Assembly: GCA_963749905.1 (NCBI GenBank)
Contig: CAVVOF010000002.1
Location: forward strand, 1-64,000
DNA length: 64,000 nt
Direction: 5' to 3'
From: UBA10649 sp963749905
GTDB taxonomy: Bacteria > Actinomycetota > Actinomycetes > S36-B12
The notes beneath the pieces were generated by a model. That model was not told the origin of the DNA. It saw only the letters and a list, made by a program, of their open reading frames with translations, and did no database searches. Of the stretch, positions 26,769-39,583 are shown one piece after another; position 1 is the first letter of the stretch; each line of letters starts with the position of its first letter. The position numbers and the translations under genes were made by a program.

Positions 26769-27708
26769 TCAGCCGGATTCGCCGCCGGACACGTCCGCCT
26801 CGGCGCCCGGTCCGACGTAGTCGGGCCCGTAGGCCCCCGGGGCCGGCCGTCGGCGCCGCACCGGCAGGACAGTGCCCTCCGCCAGCCGTCGGGTGGTCAC
26901 CAGGAAGGCGGTGTGCCCGTTCATGTGGTGCTGGGGGCGCACCGCCAGGCCCTCGAGGTGCCAGGTGCGCAGCAGGGACTCCTCCGCGCGCGGCTCGGTC
27001 CACCCGCCGGCGACCCTGAGCGTCTCCACGAGCCGGGACATCTGGGTGGTGGTGGCGACGTAGGCGACCAGTACGCCGCCGGGAGCGAGTGCCCGACCGA
27101 CCGCGTCCACGCACTCCCACGGCGCGAGCATGTCCAGGACGAAGGCGTCCAGGCCGGTGAGCGGGGCGTCAGCCTCCTCGAGGCTCTCAACCAGGTCTCC
27201 GACGGTCAGCTGCCAGCACGGCGGCCGGAAGCCGAAGTACCGGGTGACGTTGCCGAGCGCGATGTCCGCGAACTCCTCCCGGCGCTCGAAGCTGTGCACG
27301 GCGCCCGTCGTCGCCGACGGCGCGGATGAGGGAGCAGGCCAGGGCACCGGAGCCGACGCCGGCCTCCCCCACCCGTGCCCCGGCGCCGAGGTTCGCGAGC
27401 CCGACGATCCGCGCCGCGTCCTTCGGGTAGATCACCTGGGCTCCGCGGGGCATGGAGAGCACGAAGTCGTCGAGGATCGGGCGCAGCGCGAGGTACTGGC
27501 TGCCGTTGCTGGAGGCCACCACCACGCCCTCGGGCTGGCCGATCAACTCGTCGTGGGGCAGTCGACCCCGATGGGTGTGGAACTCCCCGCCCTCGACGAG
27601 GGTGATGGTGTGCAACCGGCCGCGCGGATCGGTCAACTGCACGAGGTCGCCGGGGCGGAAGGGTCCGCGCCGTCGACTGCTGGCCAGGGTCGGCGTGGGG
27701 TCGGGCAC
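26769..27708 (-). CDS. trmI: tRNA (adenine-58-N1)-methyltransferase TrmI (one frameshift)
   Basis: It methylates A58 in the T loop of tRNAs. The N-terminal part reads GPFRPGDLVQLTDPRGRLHTITL, GRLPHDELIGQPEGVVV and YLALRPILDDFVLSMPRGAQVIYPKDAA, then the SAM motif GARVGEAGVGSGALACSLIRAVGDDG. A three-G run (about 27310) should be two; past it the frame continues AVHSFERREEFADIA, FVLDMLAPWECVDAVGRALAPGGVLVAYVATTTQMSRLVE. About 313 residues when corrected. I prefer GTG 27708, with TAGCGT seven bases upstream; the ATG at 27738 would overlap the divergent recB-like ATG. Confidence 0.9.
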
Positions 27709-27715
27709 CCGCGGA

Positions 27716-27728
27716 ACGCTACTAGGCT
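27716..27728. promoter_or_regulatory. Back-to-back -10 elements between trmI and the recB-like gene
   Basis: The stretch ACGCTACTAGGCT holds TAGGCT (27723-27728, forward), eight bases before ATG 27737, and, on the other strand, TAGCGT (27716-27721), seven bases before GTG 27708. Both genes would give leaderless mRNAs from a shared 13-base core. Confidence 0.5.
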
Positions 27729-27736
27729 CGGCTGGC

Positions 27737-28585
27737 ATGGATTCGGCAGCGCGGTTCCCGACGTCGCTCTCCCCCTCGCGGGCGGGTGATTTCACCACCT
27801 GTCCGCTGCTGTTCCGGTTCCGCTCGATCGACCGGTTGCCCGAGGAGCCCTCCGCAGCCGCCGTCCGGGGCACGGTGGTGCATCGGGCCCTGGAGACCCT
27901 CTTCGACCTGCCGGCCGCCGAGCGCACGGTCGTCGCGGCCGGCCGGCTGGCCACGGAGGCCCTGGACGAGCTCGCCCGCACCGATCCCGCCGCGGCCGCC
28001 ACCTTGCACACCGGCCCGGACGGCGCCGCGGACCTCGCCGCAGACGGACTGCTCACGTCCTACTTCGCCCTCGAGGACCCCACCCGGCTTGAGCCGCACG
28101 CCCGGGAGGTCGAGGTGAACGCGACCGTGGCGGACGACTTCACGCTGCGCGGGTTCATCGACCGAGTGGATCGCACCGCGGACGGTCGCATCCGCATCGT
28201 CGACTACAAGACCGGCCGCTCGCCGAGCGCCGGCTTCGAGGCCAAGGCCATGTTCCAGATGCGCTTCTACGCGCTCACCTGGTGGCGGATGACCGGCGAC
28301 GTGCCCACGCTGCTCCAGCTGATGTACCTCTCGGATCGCGCGGTGATCAGGTACGAGCCCGACGAGGACGACCTGCGGGCCACCGAGCGCCGGGTACTGG
28401 CGCTCCGGGAGGCCATCGGGAAGGCAGCGGACAACGGGCGCTTCGAGGCGACGCCCTCTCGGCTGTGCGACTGGTGCAGCCACCGGGCCCTGTGCCCGGC
28501 ATGGGACGGCGATCCGCCGCCGCTGCCGCCGCGCGACGAATGGCCGACCGCGAGCGCGAACCCCCGCAGCGTCGCCGGGGGCTGA
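27737..28585 (+). CDS. RecB-family exonuclease with Fe-S cluster motif
   Basis: A 282-residue PD-(D/E)XK nuclease of the RecB/Cas4/AddB C-terminal type. The start SPSRAGDFTTCPLLFRFRSI supplies the first Cys, RGTVVHRALETLF is the conserved His helix, RGFIDRVDR and RIVDYKTGR carry the catalytic Asp and Asp-x-Lys, QMRFYAL follows, and LCDWCSHRALCPAW supplies three more Cys for a 4Fe-4S cluster. It probably acts in DNA repair; no helicase partner is adjacent. A counterpart lies beside trmI in mycobacteria. No cas genes or CRISPR repeats are near, so a Cas4 role is not supported. Confidence 0.9.
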   Translation: MDSAARFPTSLSPSRAGDFTTCPLLFRFRSIDRLPEEPSAAAVRGTVVHRALETLFDLPAAERTVVAAGRLATEALDELARTDPAAAATLHTGPDGAADLAADGLLTSYFALEDPTRLEPHAREVEVNATVADDFTLRGFIDRVDRTADGRIRIVDYKTGRSPSAGFEAKAMFQMRFYALTWWRMTGDVPTLLQLMYLSDRAVIRYEPDEDDLRATERRVLALREAIGKAADNGRFEATPSRLCDWCSHRALCPAWDGDPPPLPPRDEWPTASANPRSVAGG

Positions 28586-28589
28586 CCGC

Positions 28590-29294
28590 TCAGGTGGTCC
28601 GAGCCGCCGTCGCCGCGCGCCACAGGTCGTCGAGGTCGCGGCCGACCAGGGTGCCCACGATCGCCACGCCAGGCTCGTGCACCTCGGCAATGTGCGGCAC
28701 CGCCGCCACCGCGCAGCCGGCGGCCGCGGCCGAGCGCACTCCTGTCGGCGAGTCCTCGATGGCCAGGCAGTGCTGGGGCTCGACGGCGAGCAGGGCAGCC
28801 GCCCGGAGGTACGGCTCCGGGTGCGGCTTGCTCTGGGCCACGTGGTCGCCCGCGACGACGGCGTCGAAGGCGACCATCCGGATGTCCTCGTGCACCTGCT
28901 CGGCGACCGCCTCGATCAGGCGATGCCAGGACGCGGACACGAGGGCTGTCGGGATCCCCCTCGCGCGGCACTCGAGGAGCAGCGCGCGGGCCCCCGGCCG
29001 CCACGCCAGCGGGCTGGTGCGCAGCCGCCCCTCCATCTCGTCGAGCAGCATGGTGCCCACCTCGGCGCTGCTGACCGGGCTCCCGGACTGCTCGATCATG
29101 TAGTCGGCCACCCGCTCGAGGGGTCCGCCGAGGCAGTGCGCCTGGTCCGCGTCCGACCACTGCCCGCCCAGCCGGCCCATCACGACGTGCTCCGCCTCGA
29201 GCCACAGGCCCTCGGAGTCGACGAGGGTGCCGTCCATGTCGAACAGGACGGCCGCGGGCAGCCCGGAAGGGGGCAGTGACGGGGTGGTGGACAC
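28590..29294 (-). CDS. HAD-superfamily hydrolase (sugar-phosphate phosphatase/mutase type)
   Basis: A 234-residue HAD protein: VLFDMDGTLVDSEGLW carries the nucleophile and acid Asp, VSASWHRLIEAV the motif II Ser, SKPHPEPYL the motif III Lys and AIEDSPTGVRSA the motif IV acids. The helical cap between motifs I and II fits the beta-phosphoglucomutase/phosphoglycolate phosphatase group, so the substrate is probably a small sugar phosphate. It lies 15 bases downstream of metH on the same strand and is likely in its transcript. Confidence 0.9.
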   Translation of the reverse strand: MSTTPSLPPSGLPAAVLFDMDGTLVDSEGLWLEAEHVVMGRLGGQWSDADQAHCLGGPLERVADYMIEQSGSPVSSAEVGTMLLDEMEGRLRTSPLAWRPGARALLLECRARGIPTALVSASWHRLIEAVAEQVHEDIRMVAFDAVVAGDHVAQSKPHPEPYLRAAALLAVEPQHCLAIEDSPTGVRSAAAAGCAVAAVPHIAEVHEPGVAIVGTLVGRDLDDLWRAATAARTT

Positions 29295-29309
29295 GGTCGG
29301 GTCAGTCGC

Positions 29310-32840
<3,531 letters not shown>

Positions 32841-32848
32841 GACACGGA

Positions 32849-32854
32849 AGCCTA
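32849..32854 (-). promoter_or_regulatory. -10-like TAGGCT of metH
   Basis: TAGGCT ends eight bases before the GTG of metH (32840) on the reverse strand. Confidence 0.45.
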
Positions 32855-32887
32855 CCGAGGTCGGCCCCCTCCGCTGCGCCAGCGCAC

Positions 32888-32893
32888 TACGGT
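32888..32893 (+). promoter_or_regulatory. -10-like TACGGT of the alpha/beta hydrolase gene
   Basis: TACGGT ends six bases before ATG 32900. With the metH element at 32849-32854 it makes a second divergent leaderless pair. Confidence 0.45.
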
Positions 32894-32899
32894 GATCGG

Positions 32900-33742
32900 A
32901 TGGAAGGGCTGGTGACCCGGCGGTTCAGCCCGGTGGCGGACGTCGAGCTGACGTACGCGACCGCGGCCGGTGCCGGACCGCTGCCGGTGCTCCTGCTGCA
33001 CGGGCTGAGCCAGCAGCGGCACTTCTGGGGCCCGGTGATCCGTCGCCTGCGGACCCGTCCGGTGGCCGCACTCGACCAGCGCGGCCATGGCGACTCCGAC
33101 ACGGCGATCGACGTCGACTACTCCATCGGCGCCTGCGCGGCCGACGCGGTCGCCGTCCTGGACGACCTCGGCTGGCCGCGGGCCGTGGTGGTAGGCCACT
33201 CCTGGGGGGCGTCGGTCGCCCTCGCGGCCGCCGCCCGGGAGCCGGAGCGGGTGGCGGGGGTCGCGCTCATCGACGGCGGCCTGTGGTCGCCGTCGTCGTT
33301 CGGGCCTCGTGACGAGGCGCGACGGCGGCTGACCCCACCCGCACTCGGGATCCCCGAAGCCGACCTGTGGACAGCCGTTCGTGGCGGCGATCTCGGCCCC
33401 ACCTGGCGGGAGGAGGTGCAGGAGGCGCTGGCGCACACGTTCACCGCCGACGCCGAGGGCAACCTGCGGACCCGGCTCGGGATGGATCGGCACATGCGGG
33501 TCCTCGACGGTCTGCTCGACCACGACTCCGGCGACTCGCTCGAACGGGTCATCGCGGCAGGGGTACCGGTGTGGGCGGCCATAGCGGAACGCCCCGGATC
33601 CGCGAGCGCGGGCCTGGCCACCGACGACGTGCTCGTCCACCGGTGGGCGGGCGCGGTCCACGACGTACCCTTGCAGTGGCCGGCCCTGGTGGCGGGCTTC
33701 GTCGACGCTCTCGTGGAGAGCGAGGAGGGCGGCACCGGGTGA
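32900..33742 (+). CDS. Alpha/beta-fold hydrolase
   Basis: A 280-residue hydrolase: LLLHGLSQQRHFWG is the oxyanion-hole HG motif, GHSWGASVALAAA the nucleophile elbow with Ser, ALIDGGLW follows, and the C-terminal VLVHRWAGAVHDVPLQWP region carries a candidate catalytic His. The substrate cannot be told. Its stop overlaps the GTG of the PAC2-family gene by four bases (GTGA), so the two are co-translated. Confidence 0.87.
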   Translation: MEGLVTRRFSPVADVELTYATAAGAGPLPVLLLHGLSQQRHFWGPVIRRLRTRPVAALDQRGHGDSDTAIDVDYSIGACAADAVAVLDDLGWPRAVVVGHSWGASVALAAAAREPERVAGVALIDGGLWSPSSFGPRDEARRRLTPPALGIPEADLWTAVRGGDLGPTWREEVQEALAHTFTADAEGNLRTRLGMDRHMRVLDGLLDHDSGDSLERVIAAGVPVWAAIAERPGSASAGLATDDVLVHRWAGAVHDVPLQWPALVAGFVDALVESEEGGTG

Positions 33743-34587
33743 TCGAGCTCGATGAGTTCCCCACGCTGGTCGATCCGGTGCTCGTGGCCGCATTCGAGGG
33801 GTGGAACGACGCCGGCGACTCGGCGTCGGGCGCGGTGGCGCACCTCCGCGAGGTGTGGGACGCGCAGCCGCTCGCAGACCTCGACTCCGAGGAGTACTAC
33901 GACTACCAGGTGAACCGGCCGCAGATCAGCATCGACTCCGGCGGGGTGCGCCGCCTCACCTGGCCGGCGACCCGCGTGTACGTGGCCCGGGTGCCGCTGT
34001 TCCCCCGGGACATCGTCCTGGTCCAGGGCATCGAGCCGAACATGAAGTGGCAGCAGTTCGTCCGCGAGGTGCTCGGCCTGGCCGCGGAGCTGGAGGTGTC
34101 CCTCGTGGTCACGCTGGGTGCCCTGCTGTCGGACATCCCGCACACCCGTCCGGTGCCGATCACCGGGACCACTTCGGATGCTGCCCTGCAGTCCGAGCTC
34201 GACCTCGAGCCGTCCAGCTACGAGGGGCCCACCGGCATCGTCGGCGTCATCCAGGACGCCTGCCAGCGCTTCGGCATCCCGTCGCTGTCGCTGTGGGCGG
34301 CGGTGCCCCACTACGTCGCGCAGCCGCCGTGCCCCAAGGCGACCCTGGCGCTGGTCCGCCGCATCGAGGACATCCTCGACGTGCCGGTCCCGCTCGGCGA
34401 GCTGGTGGACGAGGCCCGGGCGTGGGAGATCGGCGTGGACGAGCTGGCCGCGGAGGACGACGAGGTCGCCGACTACGTGCGGCAGCTCGAGGAGGCCCGT
34501 GATGCGACCGACCTGCCAGAGGCCAGCGGCGAGGCGATCGCCCGGGAGTTCGAGCGCTACCTCCGCCGTCGCGGCGCCGAGGACTAG
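33739..34587 (+). CDS. PAC2 family protein (proteasome assembly chaperone-like fold)
   Basis: The 282-residue protein starts IELDEFPTLVDPVLVAAFEGWNDAGDSASGAVAHL, the PAC2 signature, and has EYYDYQVNRPQI, WPATRVYVARV, LVQGIEPNMKWQQFVREVL, LVVTLGALLSDIPHTRPVPITGT and GIVGVIQDACQRFGIPSLSLWAAVPHYVAQPPCPKA. Eukaryotic and archaeal relatives help assemble proteasomes; actinobacterial members sit near the proteasome genes (here 7 kb away) but a role in assembly is unproven. GTG 33739 was chosen from the four-base overlap. Confidence 0.9.
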   Translation: MIELDEFPTLVDPVLVAAFEGWNDAGDSASGAVAHLREVWDAQPLADLDSEEYYDYQVNRPQISIDSGGVRRLTWPATRVYVARVPLFPRDIVLVQGIEPNMKWQQFVREVLGLAAELEVSLVVTLGALLSDIPHTRPVPITGTTSDAALQSELDLEPSSYEGPTGIVGVIQDACQRFGIPSLSLWAAVPHYVAQPPCPKATLALVRRIEDILDVPVPLGELVDEARAWEIGVDELAAEDDEVADYVRQLEEARDATDLPEASGEAIAREFERYLRRRGAED

Positions 34588-34596
34588 GACCGCTGG

Positions 34597-34922
34597 CTAG
34601 CCGGCCAGTGCCGCTCGGGCGTCGGCAAGGGCCTGCGTGGCCCCGGCCCGGTAGCTGGTCCACGCGGCACCGGTCGGCGTCCTCGTCTCGAGCGTGGTCG
34701 ATACCTCAGTCACCGCCGCGTCGGGGGCGGCGCCGCCCTCCAGCTGCCGCTGGACGTCCCTCAGCGTGTACCAGTAGCCCTCACGCCACTTGACGTCCGC
34801 TGTGCCGCGACTCGGGTCACGGGACACGGAGCACAGGGAGGCGCCGCGCAGCGCGGCCTCGAGTTCGGCCTCCGCCGCGAGCAGCAGCTGCTGCAGCGCG
34901 GACCCGGCTTCCGGATGGGCGG

Positions 34923-34926
<4 letters not shown>
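34597..34926 (-). CDS. Unrecognised small protein after pgi, start uncertain
   Basis: A frame of about 109 codons reads HPEAGSALQQLLLAAEAELEAALRG, VKWREGYWYTLRDVQRQLEGG and TLETRTPTGAAWTSYRAGATQALADARAALAG. Composition and helices look like a real protein, but I know no family. There is no ATG, GTG or TTG before GTG 34827 (76 residues). A CTG at 34926 overlaps the pgi stop as CTGA, in the same way that other genes here overlap by ATGA or GTGA, so CTG initiation is possible. It ends nine bases from the convergent PAC2 gene stop. Confidence 0.5.
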
Positions 34927-36551
<1,625 letters not shown>

Positions 36552-36599
36552 GCTCGCAGTCTTCCACTACGGTGGACGGATCCACGAGGAGGAGGCGAC

Positions 36600-37643
36600 G
36601 TGACCAGTGCGACGAACGACACGAGGGTGACCCTCGGCATGGTGGGACTCGGACGGATGGGAGCCAACCTCGTGCGCCGGGCGATGCGCGACGGTCACGC
36701 GTGCGTGGTGTGCGACAGTCGGCAGGCTGCGGTCGACGTGCTCGTCGCCGAGGGCGCCGTCGGGACGACGCATCTCGCGGAGTTCGTGGCGGCCCTGCCC
36801 AGCCCCAAGACGGTGTGGGTCATGGTGCCCGCCGGAGAGATCACCGAGGGCATCGTGACCCTGCTGATAGCACTGCTCGACGAGGGCGACTGCATCATCG
36901 ACGGCGGGAACTCCTACTACCGCGACGACATCCGGCGCAGCGCTGCCGCCGCTGCCAAGGGCATCGACTACCTGGACGTCGGCACGTCCGGCGGTGTGTG
37001 GGGCCTGGAGCGCGGCTACTGCCTGATGATCGGCGGCCCCGACCGGGCCGTCGACCGGCTGACGCCCCTGTGGGACACCATCGCGCCCGGCGTGGCCGCG
37101 GCGGAGCGCACCCCGGGGCGCACCGGAGACCCGACGCCGGAGGAGCACGGCTGGCTGCACTGCGGCCCGAGCGGCGCCGGCCACTTCGTCAAGATGGTGC
37201 ACAACGGGATCGAGTACGGCCTGATGGCGGCGTACGCGGAGGGCCTGAACATCCTCAAGCACGCCAACGCCGGCAAGGTGACTCGCGACGCCGATGCCGA
37301 GACGGCGCCGCTCTCGGATCCGCAGTACTACCAGTACGACCTGGACCTGCCGGCGATCGCCGAGGTATGGCGACGGGGCAGCGTCGTCGGCTCCTGGCTG
37401 CTCGACCTGACCGCGATCGCCCTCCGGGAGTCACCCGACCTCGAGGAGTACGGCGGCCGGGTCTCTGATTCGGGCGAAGGGCGCTGGACGTCCATCGCCG
37501 CCATCGAGGAAGGCGTGCCCACGCCGGTGCTGACCGCGTCGCTGTTCGAGCGCTTCCATTCACAGGGGACCGACCTGTTCGCCGACAAGCTGCTCAGCGC
37601 GATGCGCAAGCAGTTCGGCGGTCATGACGAGAAGAAGGACTAG
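36600..37643 (+). CDS. gnd: 6-phosphogluconate dehydrogenase, decarboxylating (short type)
   Basis: It oxidises 6-phosphogluconate to ribulose-5-phosphate and CO2. The 347-residue protein is the short, YqeC/GndA-like class rather than the ~470-residue E. coli form. GMVGLGRMGANLVRRA is the nucleotide-binding loop; DGGNSYYRDDIRR, YLDVGTSGGVWGLERGYCLMIGG and GPSGAGHFVKMVHNGIEYGLM carry the substrate and catalytic Lys-His-Asn residues. A GGAGGAGG Shine-Dalgarno precedes the GTG, and TACGGT at 36570-36575 is a candidate -10. Cofactor preference is not evident. Confidence 0.94.
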   Translation: MTSATNDTRVTLGMVGLGRMGANLVRRAMRDGHACVVCDSRQAAVDVLVAEGAVGTTHLAEFVAALPSPKTVWVMVPAGEITEGIVTLLIALLDEGDCIIDGGNSYYRDDIRRSAAAAAKGIDYLDVGTSGGVWGLERGYCLMIGGPDRAVDRLTPLWDTIAPGVAAAERTPGRTGDPTPEEHGWLHCGPSGAGHFVKMVHNGIEYGLMAAYAEGLNILKHANAGKVTRDADAETAPLSDPQYYQYDLDLPAIAEVWRRGSVVGSWLLDLTAIALRESPDLEEYGGRVSDSGEGRWTSIAAIEEGVPTPVLTASLFERFHSQGTDLFADKLLSAMRKQFGGHDEKKD

Positions 37644-37667
37644 CGCACGCCCTCGACCTGACGTCCG

Positions 37668-38252
37668 TCACTCGCCGGGCACGACGATGTCGGCTCGGCC
37701 TCGGGGATCGTACGCCGCGATGTAGCGGTCCTCCCGCGGCTGCCACACCTCGCGCCAGGCCCGCTCCGCTCGGTCGCCTTGCCCCCCGACGCTGTCCCGT
37801 TCCACCCCTCGCCGAAGGCACACGTCCGCAGGCGTGTCGACCCACACCCGCAGGTCCCACGGGACGTCGAGGGCGAAGGAGAAGCATCGCTCGACGATCA
37901 CCCCTTGGCCCACGGCGAGTGGCTCTTCTGGCACGGCGCGGCCCTGCGAGAAGCGGTACGGCTGAACCGGGATGTCGCGCCTCCCCGTGCGCAGGGCACT
38001 CAGCACGTCAGTCTCGAACCGCGCCTCGTTGAAGGCACCCCACGTGATCGGATCGTCGTGCGGCTCGAAGTAGTCATCGCCATGGATGACCGTCAGACCC
38101 GGCAGACGGATGCTCACCTCTTCCACGATGCTGGTCTTGCCGGCCGCGCCTCGCCCATCGACGGCGATCGTGGGGTAGGCACCATTGCGCGCACCGGGAC
38201 GCTCGAGCAGCCCGCGCAGCGCGGTGATGAGGTCTTCGGCCGGTGACGGCAT
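37668..38252 (-). CDS. Uridine kinase-like P-loop kinase
   Basis: A 194-residue P-loop NTPase: VDGRGAAGKTS (Walker A, 33-41 region), IHGDDYFEP with the DD typical of uridine kinases, YRFSQGRAVPEEPLAVGQGVIVERCFSF and VDTPADVCLRRGVERD with the lid Arg. Actinobacterial members of this type are annotated uridine kinase, but true substrates are unproven. CACAGT lies six bases before the ATG. Convergent with gnd. Confidence 0.82.
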   Translation of the reverse strand: MPSPAEDLITALRGLLERPGARNGAYPTIAVDGRGAAGKTSIVEEVSIRLPGLTVIHGDDYFEPHDDPITWGAFNEARFETDVLSALRTGRRDIPVQPYRFSQGRAVPEEPLAVGQGVIVERCFSFALDVPWDLRVWVDTPADVCLRRGVERDSVGGQGDRAERAWREVWQPREDRYIAAYDPRGRADIVVPGE

Positions 38253-38283
38253 GTCGACACTGTGCCATTCGAGGCGGCGTCGG

Positions 38284-39501
38284 TCAGAACGGCGGTGGGT
38301 CGTGGTCGTAGCGGTATCCGGCGGGTGAGCGCCAGGTGCAGGTGCCGTCGATCCAGGAGTGGGTGATCTGCCAGCCGGCGAGGGTCTTGAGCTGGTGGTG
38401 GCGGGTGCACAGTGCTCCGAGGTTGGCGGCGTCGGAGGCGCCGCCGTCGGTCCATGCCCGGGCGTGGTCGATCTCGGCGAGCTGCGCGGATCGTCCGCAG
38501 CCGGGGAACCGGCAGGTGCGGTCGCGGGCGATGATCAGTCGTCTCAGTGCCGCGGGCAGCGCGTACCGCCGGCGGCCGGCGTCCAGCACGTGCCCGTCCG
38601 GGTCGGTGATCACGGGTCGCAGCGTGCAGGCGATGGCCGGGTCGGCCAGCAGCAGCGACAGCCCGGCGACCTCCGCTCCGACGGCGGCTTCGGGGTCGCG
38701 GAGGGAGAGGAGCTGGTCGAGCGGGATGGCCACCTGCACGTCGGCGGTGACGCGCACCGGGTGCCCGTCGTCGGTGGCGGTGCCGAGCACGAGTGCGGTG
38801 AGCGCGTCGGCGCGTCGCTCTCCCGCGGTCCGGCTGTCGGGACCGTCATCGGCGGCCGCGCTGCGGACGGCCGCCAGCACCGCGCGCGCGGTCAGCGCGT
38901 CGAGGTGCGCGATCAGCGGCGCGATGCCGTCGATCTCCTGCCCGACGTACACGTCGCGCGTGCACCGGGCGGCGGCCCGCCGCGCCGCCTGGCCGGCGGC
39001 GTCGATGCGATCCACCGTGCGCAGGCCGGCCTGGCGGGTGCGCGCGACCGTCGCCCGCCGGGCGGTGGGCAGCAGCCGGGTCTCCAGGGCCGTGCACTGG
39101 GCGCGGAACCGTTCGCGGCCGGCATCGGTCGGGTCGAGGCGGGTGGACAGCCGCTGGGCGGCCGCCACCAGCACCTGCACGTGCGCAGGGCTGATCTCCC
39201 CCGCGGCCAGCGCCGCGCGGGTCTGCGGCAGCGGGCCGTGCAGCAGCCGGGCGGCGTCGATGCGGGCCTGCGCCGTGGCGGGCGACCAGCGCAGCGCCGC
39301 GGCGACCTCCTCGCGGACCGCGTCGGCGATCCGGACCAGCCGCTCCTCATGGCGATCCGGCCGCGGATCCAGGACGAGGAACTCCGCGACCCGCGGCTCC
39401 GGCGACGCGACCGCCACCAGCAACTCGGCCTCGAGCGCATGCAGCCGCGCGATCTCCGCATGCACCTCCACCAGCAGGCCGAGAGCGACATCCGGTTCCA
39501 T
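38284..39501 (-). CDS. DUF222 / HNH endonuclease-domain protein (13E12 type)
   Basis: The 405-residue protein has the helical DUF222 domain (about 25-300, with LVRIADAVREEVAAALRWSPATAQARIDAARLL and AGEISPAHVQVLVAAAQRL) and a C-terminal HNH domain: RDRTCRFPGCGRSAQLAEIDHARAW, DGGASDAANLGALCTRHHQLK, with zinc Cys pairs and the catalytic His. These proteins are abundant in actinobacteria, often in many copies and sometimes within mobile DNA; activity is untested. TAGGTT ends six bases before ATG 39501. Confidence 0.9.
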   Translation of the reverse strand: MEPDVALGLLVEVHAEIARLHALEAELLVAVASPEPRVAEFLVLDPRPDRHEERLVRIADAVREEVAAALRWSPATAQARIDAARLLHGPLPQTRAALAAGEISPAHVQVLVAAAQRLSTRLDPTDAGRERFRAQCTALETRLLPTARRATVARTRQAGLRTVDRIDAAGQAARRAAARCTRDVYVGQEIDGIAPLIAHLDALTARAVLAAVRSAAADDGPDSRTAGERRADALTALVLGTATDDGHPVRVTADVQVAIPLDQLLSLRDPEAAVGAEVAGLSLLLADPAIACTLRPVITDPDGHVLDAGRRRYALPAALRRLIIARDRTCRFPGCGRSAQLAEIDHARAWTDGGASDAANLGALCTRHHQLKTLAGWQITHSWIDGTCTWRSPAGYRYDHDPPPF

Positions 39502-39507
39502 GCCCCG

Positions 39508-39513
39508 AACCTA
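39508..39513 (-). promoter_or_regulatory. -10-like TAGGTT of the DUF222/HNH gene
   Basis: TAGGTT ends six bases before ATG 39501 and there is no Shine-Dalgarno between them. Confidence 0.42.
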
Positions 39514-39583
39514 CGCCGGGGGTCTGACAGCCACGGGACGGCAGGAATCGCGGAAATCCTTGCCCCGCAACGCAACTGCCGAA

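Noticed and set aside
27737..28585. Reading the RecB-like nuclease as Cas4
   Set aside because: It has the Cys motif of both groups, but no cas gene or repeat array is in the window and mycobacteria carry a counterpart beside trmI.
32841..32899. Cobalamin riboswitch ahead of metH
   Set aside because: The gap is 59 bases and the metH start appears leaderless; a B12 riboswitch needs about 200 bases.
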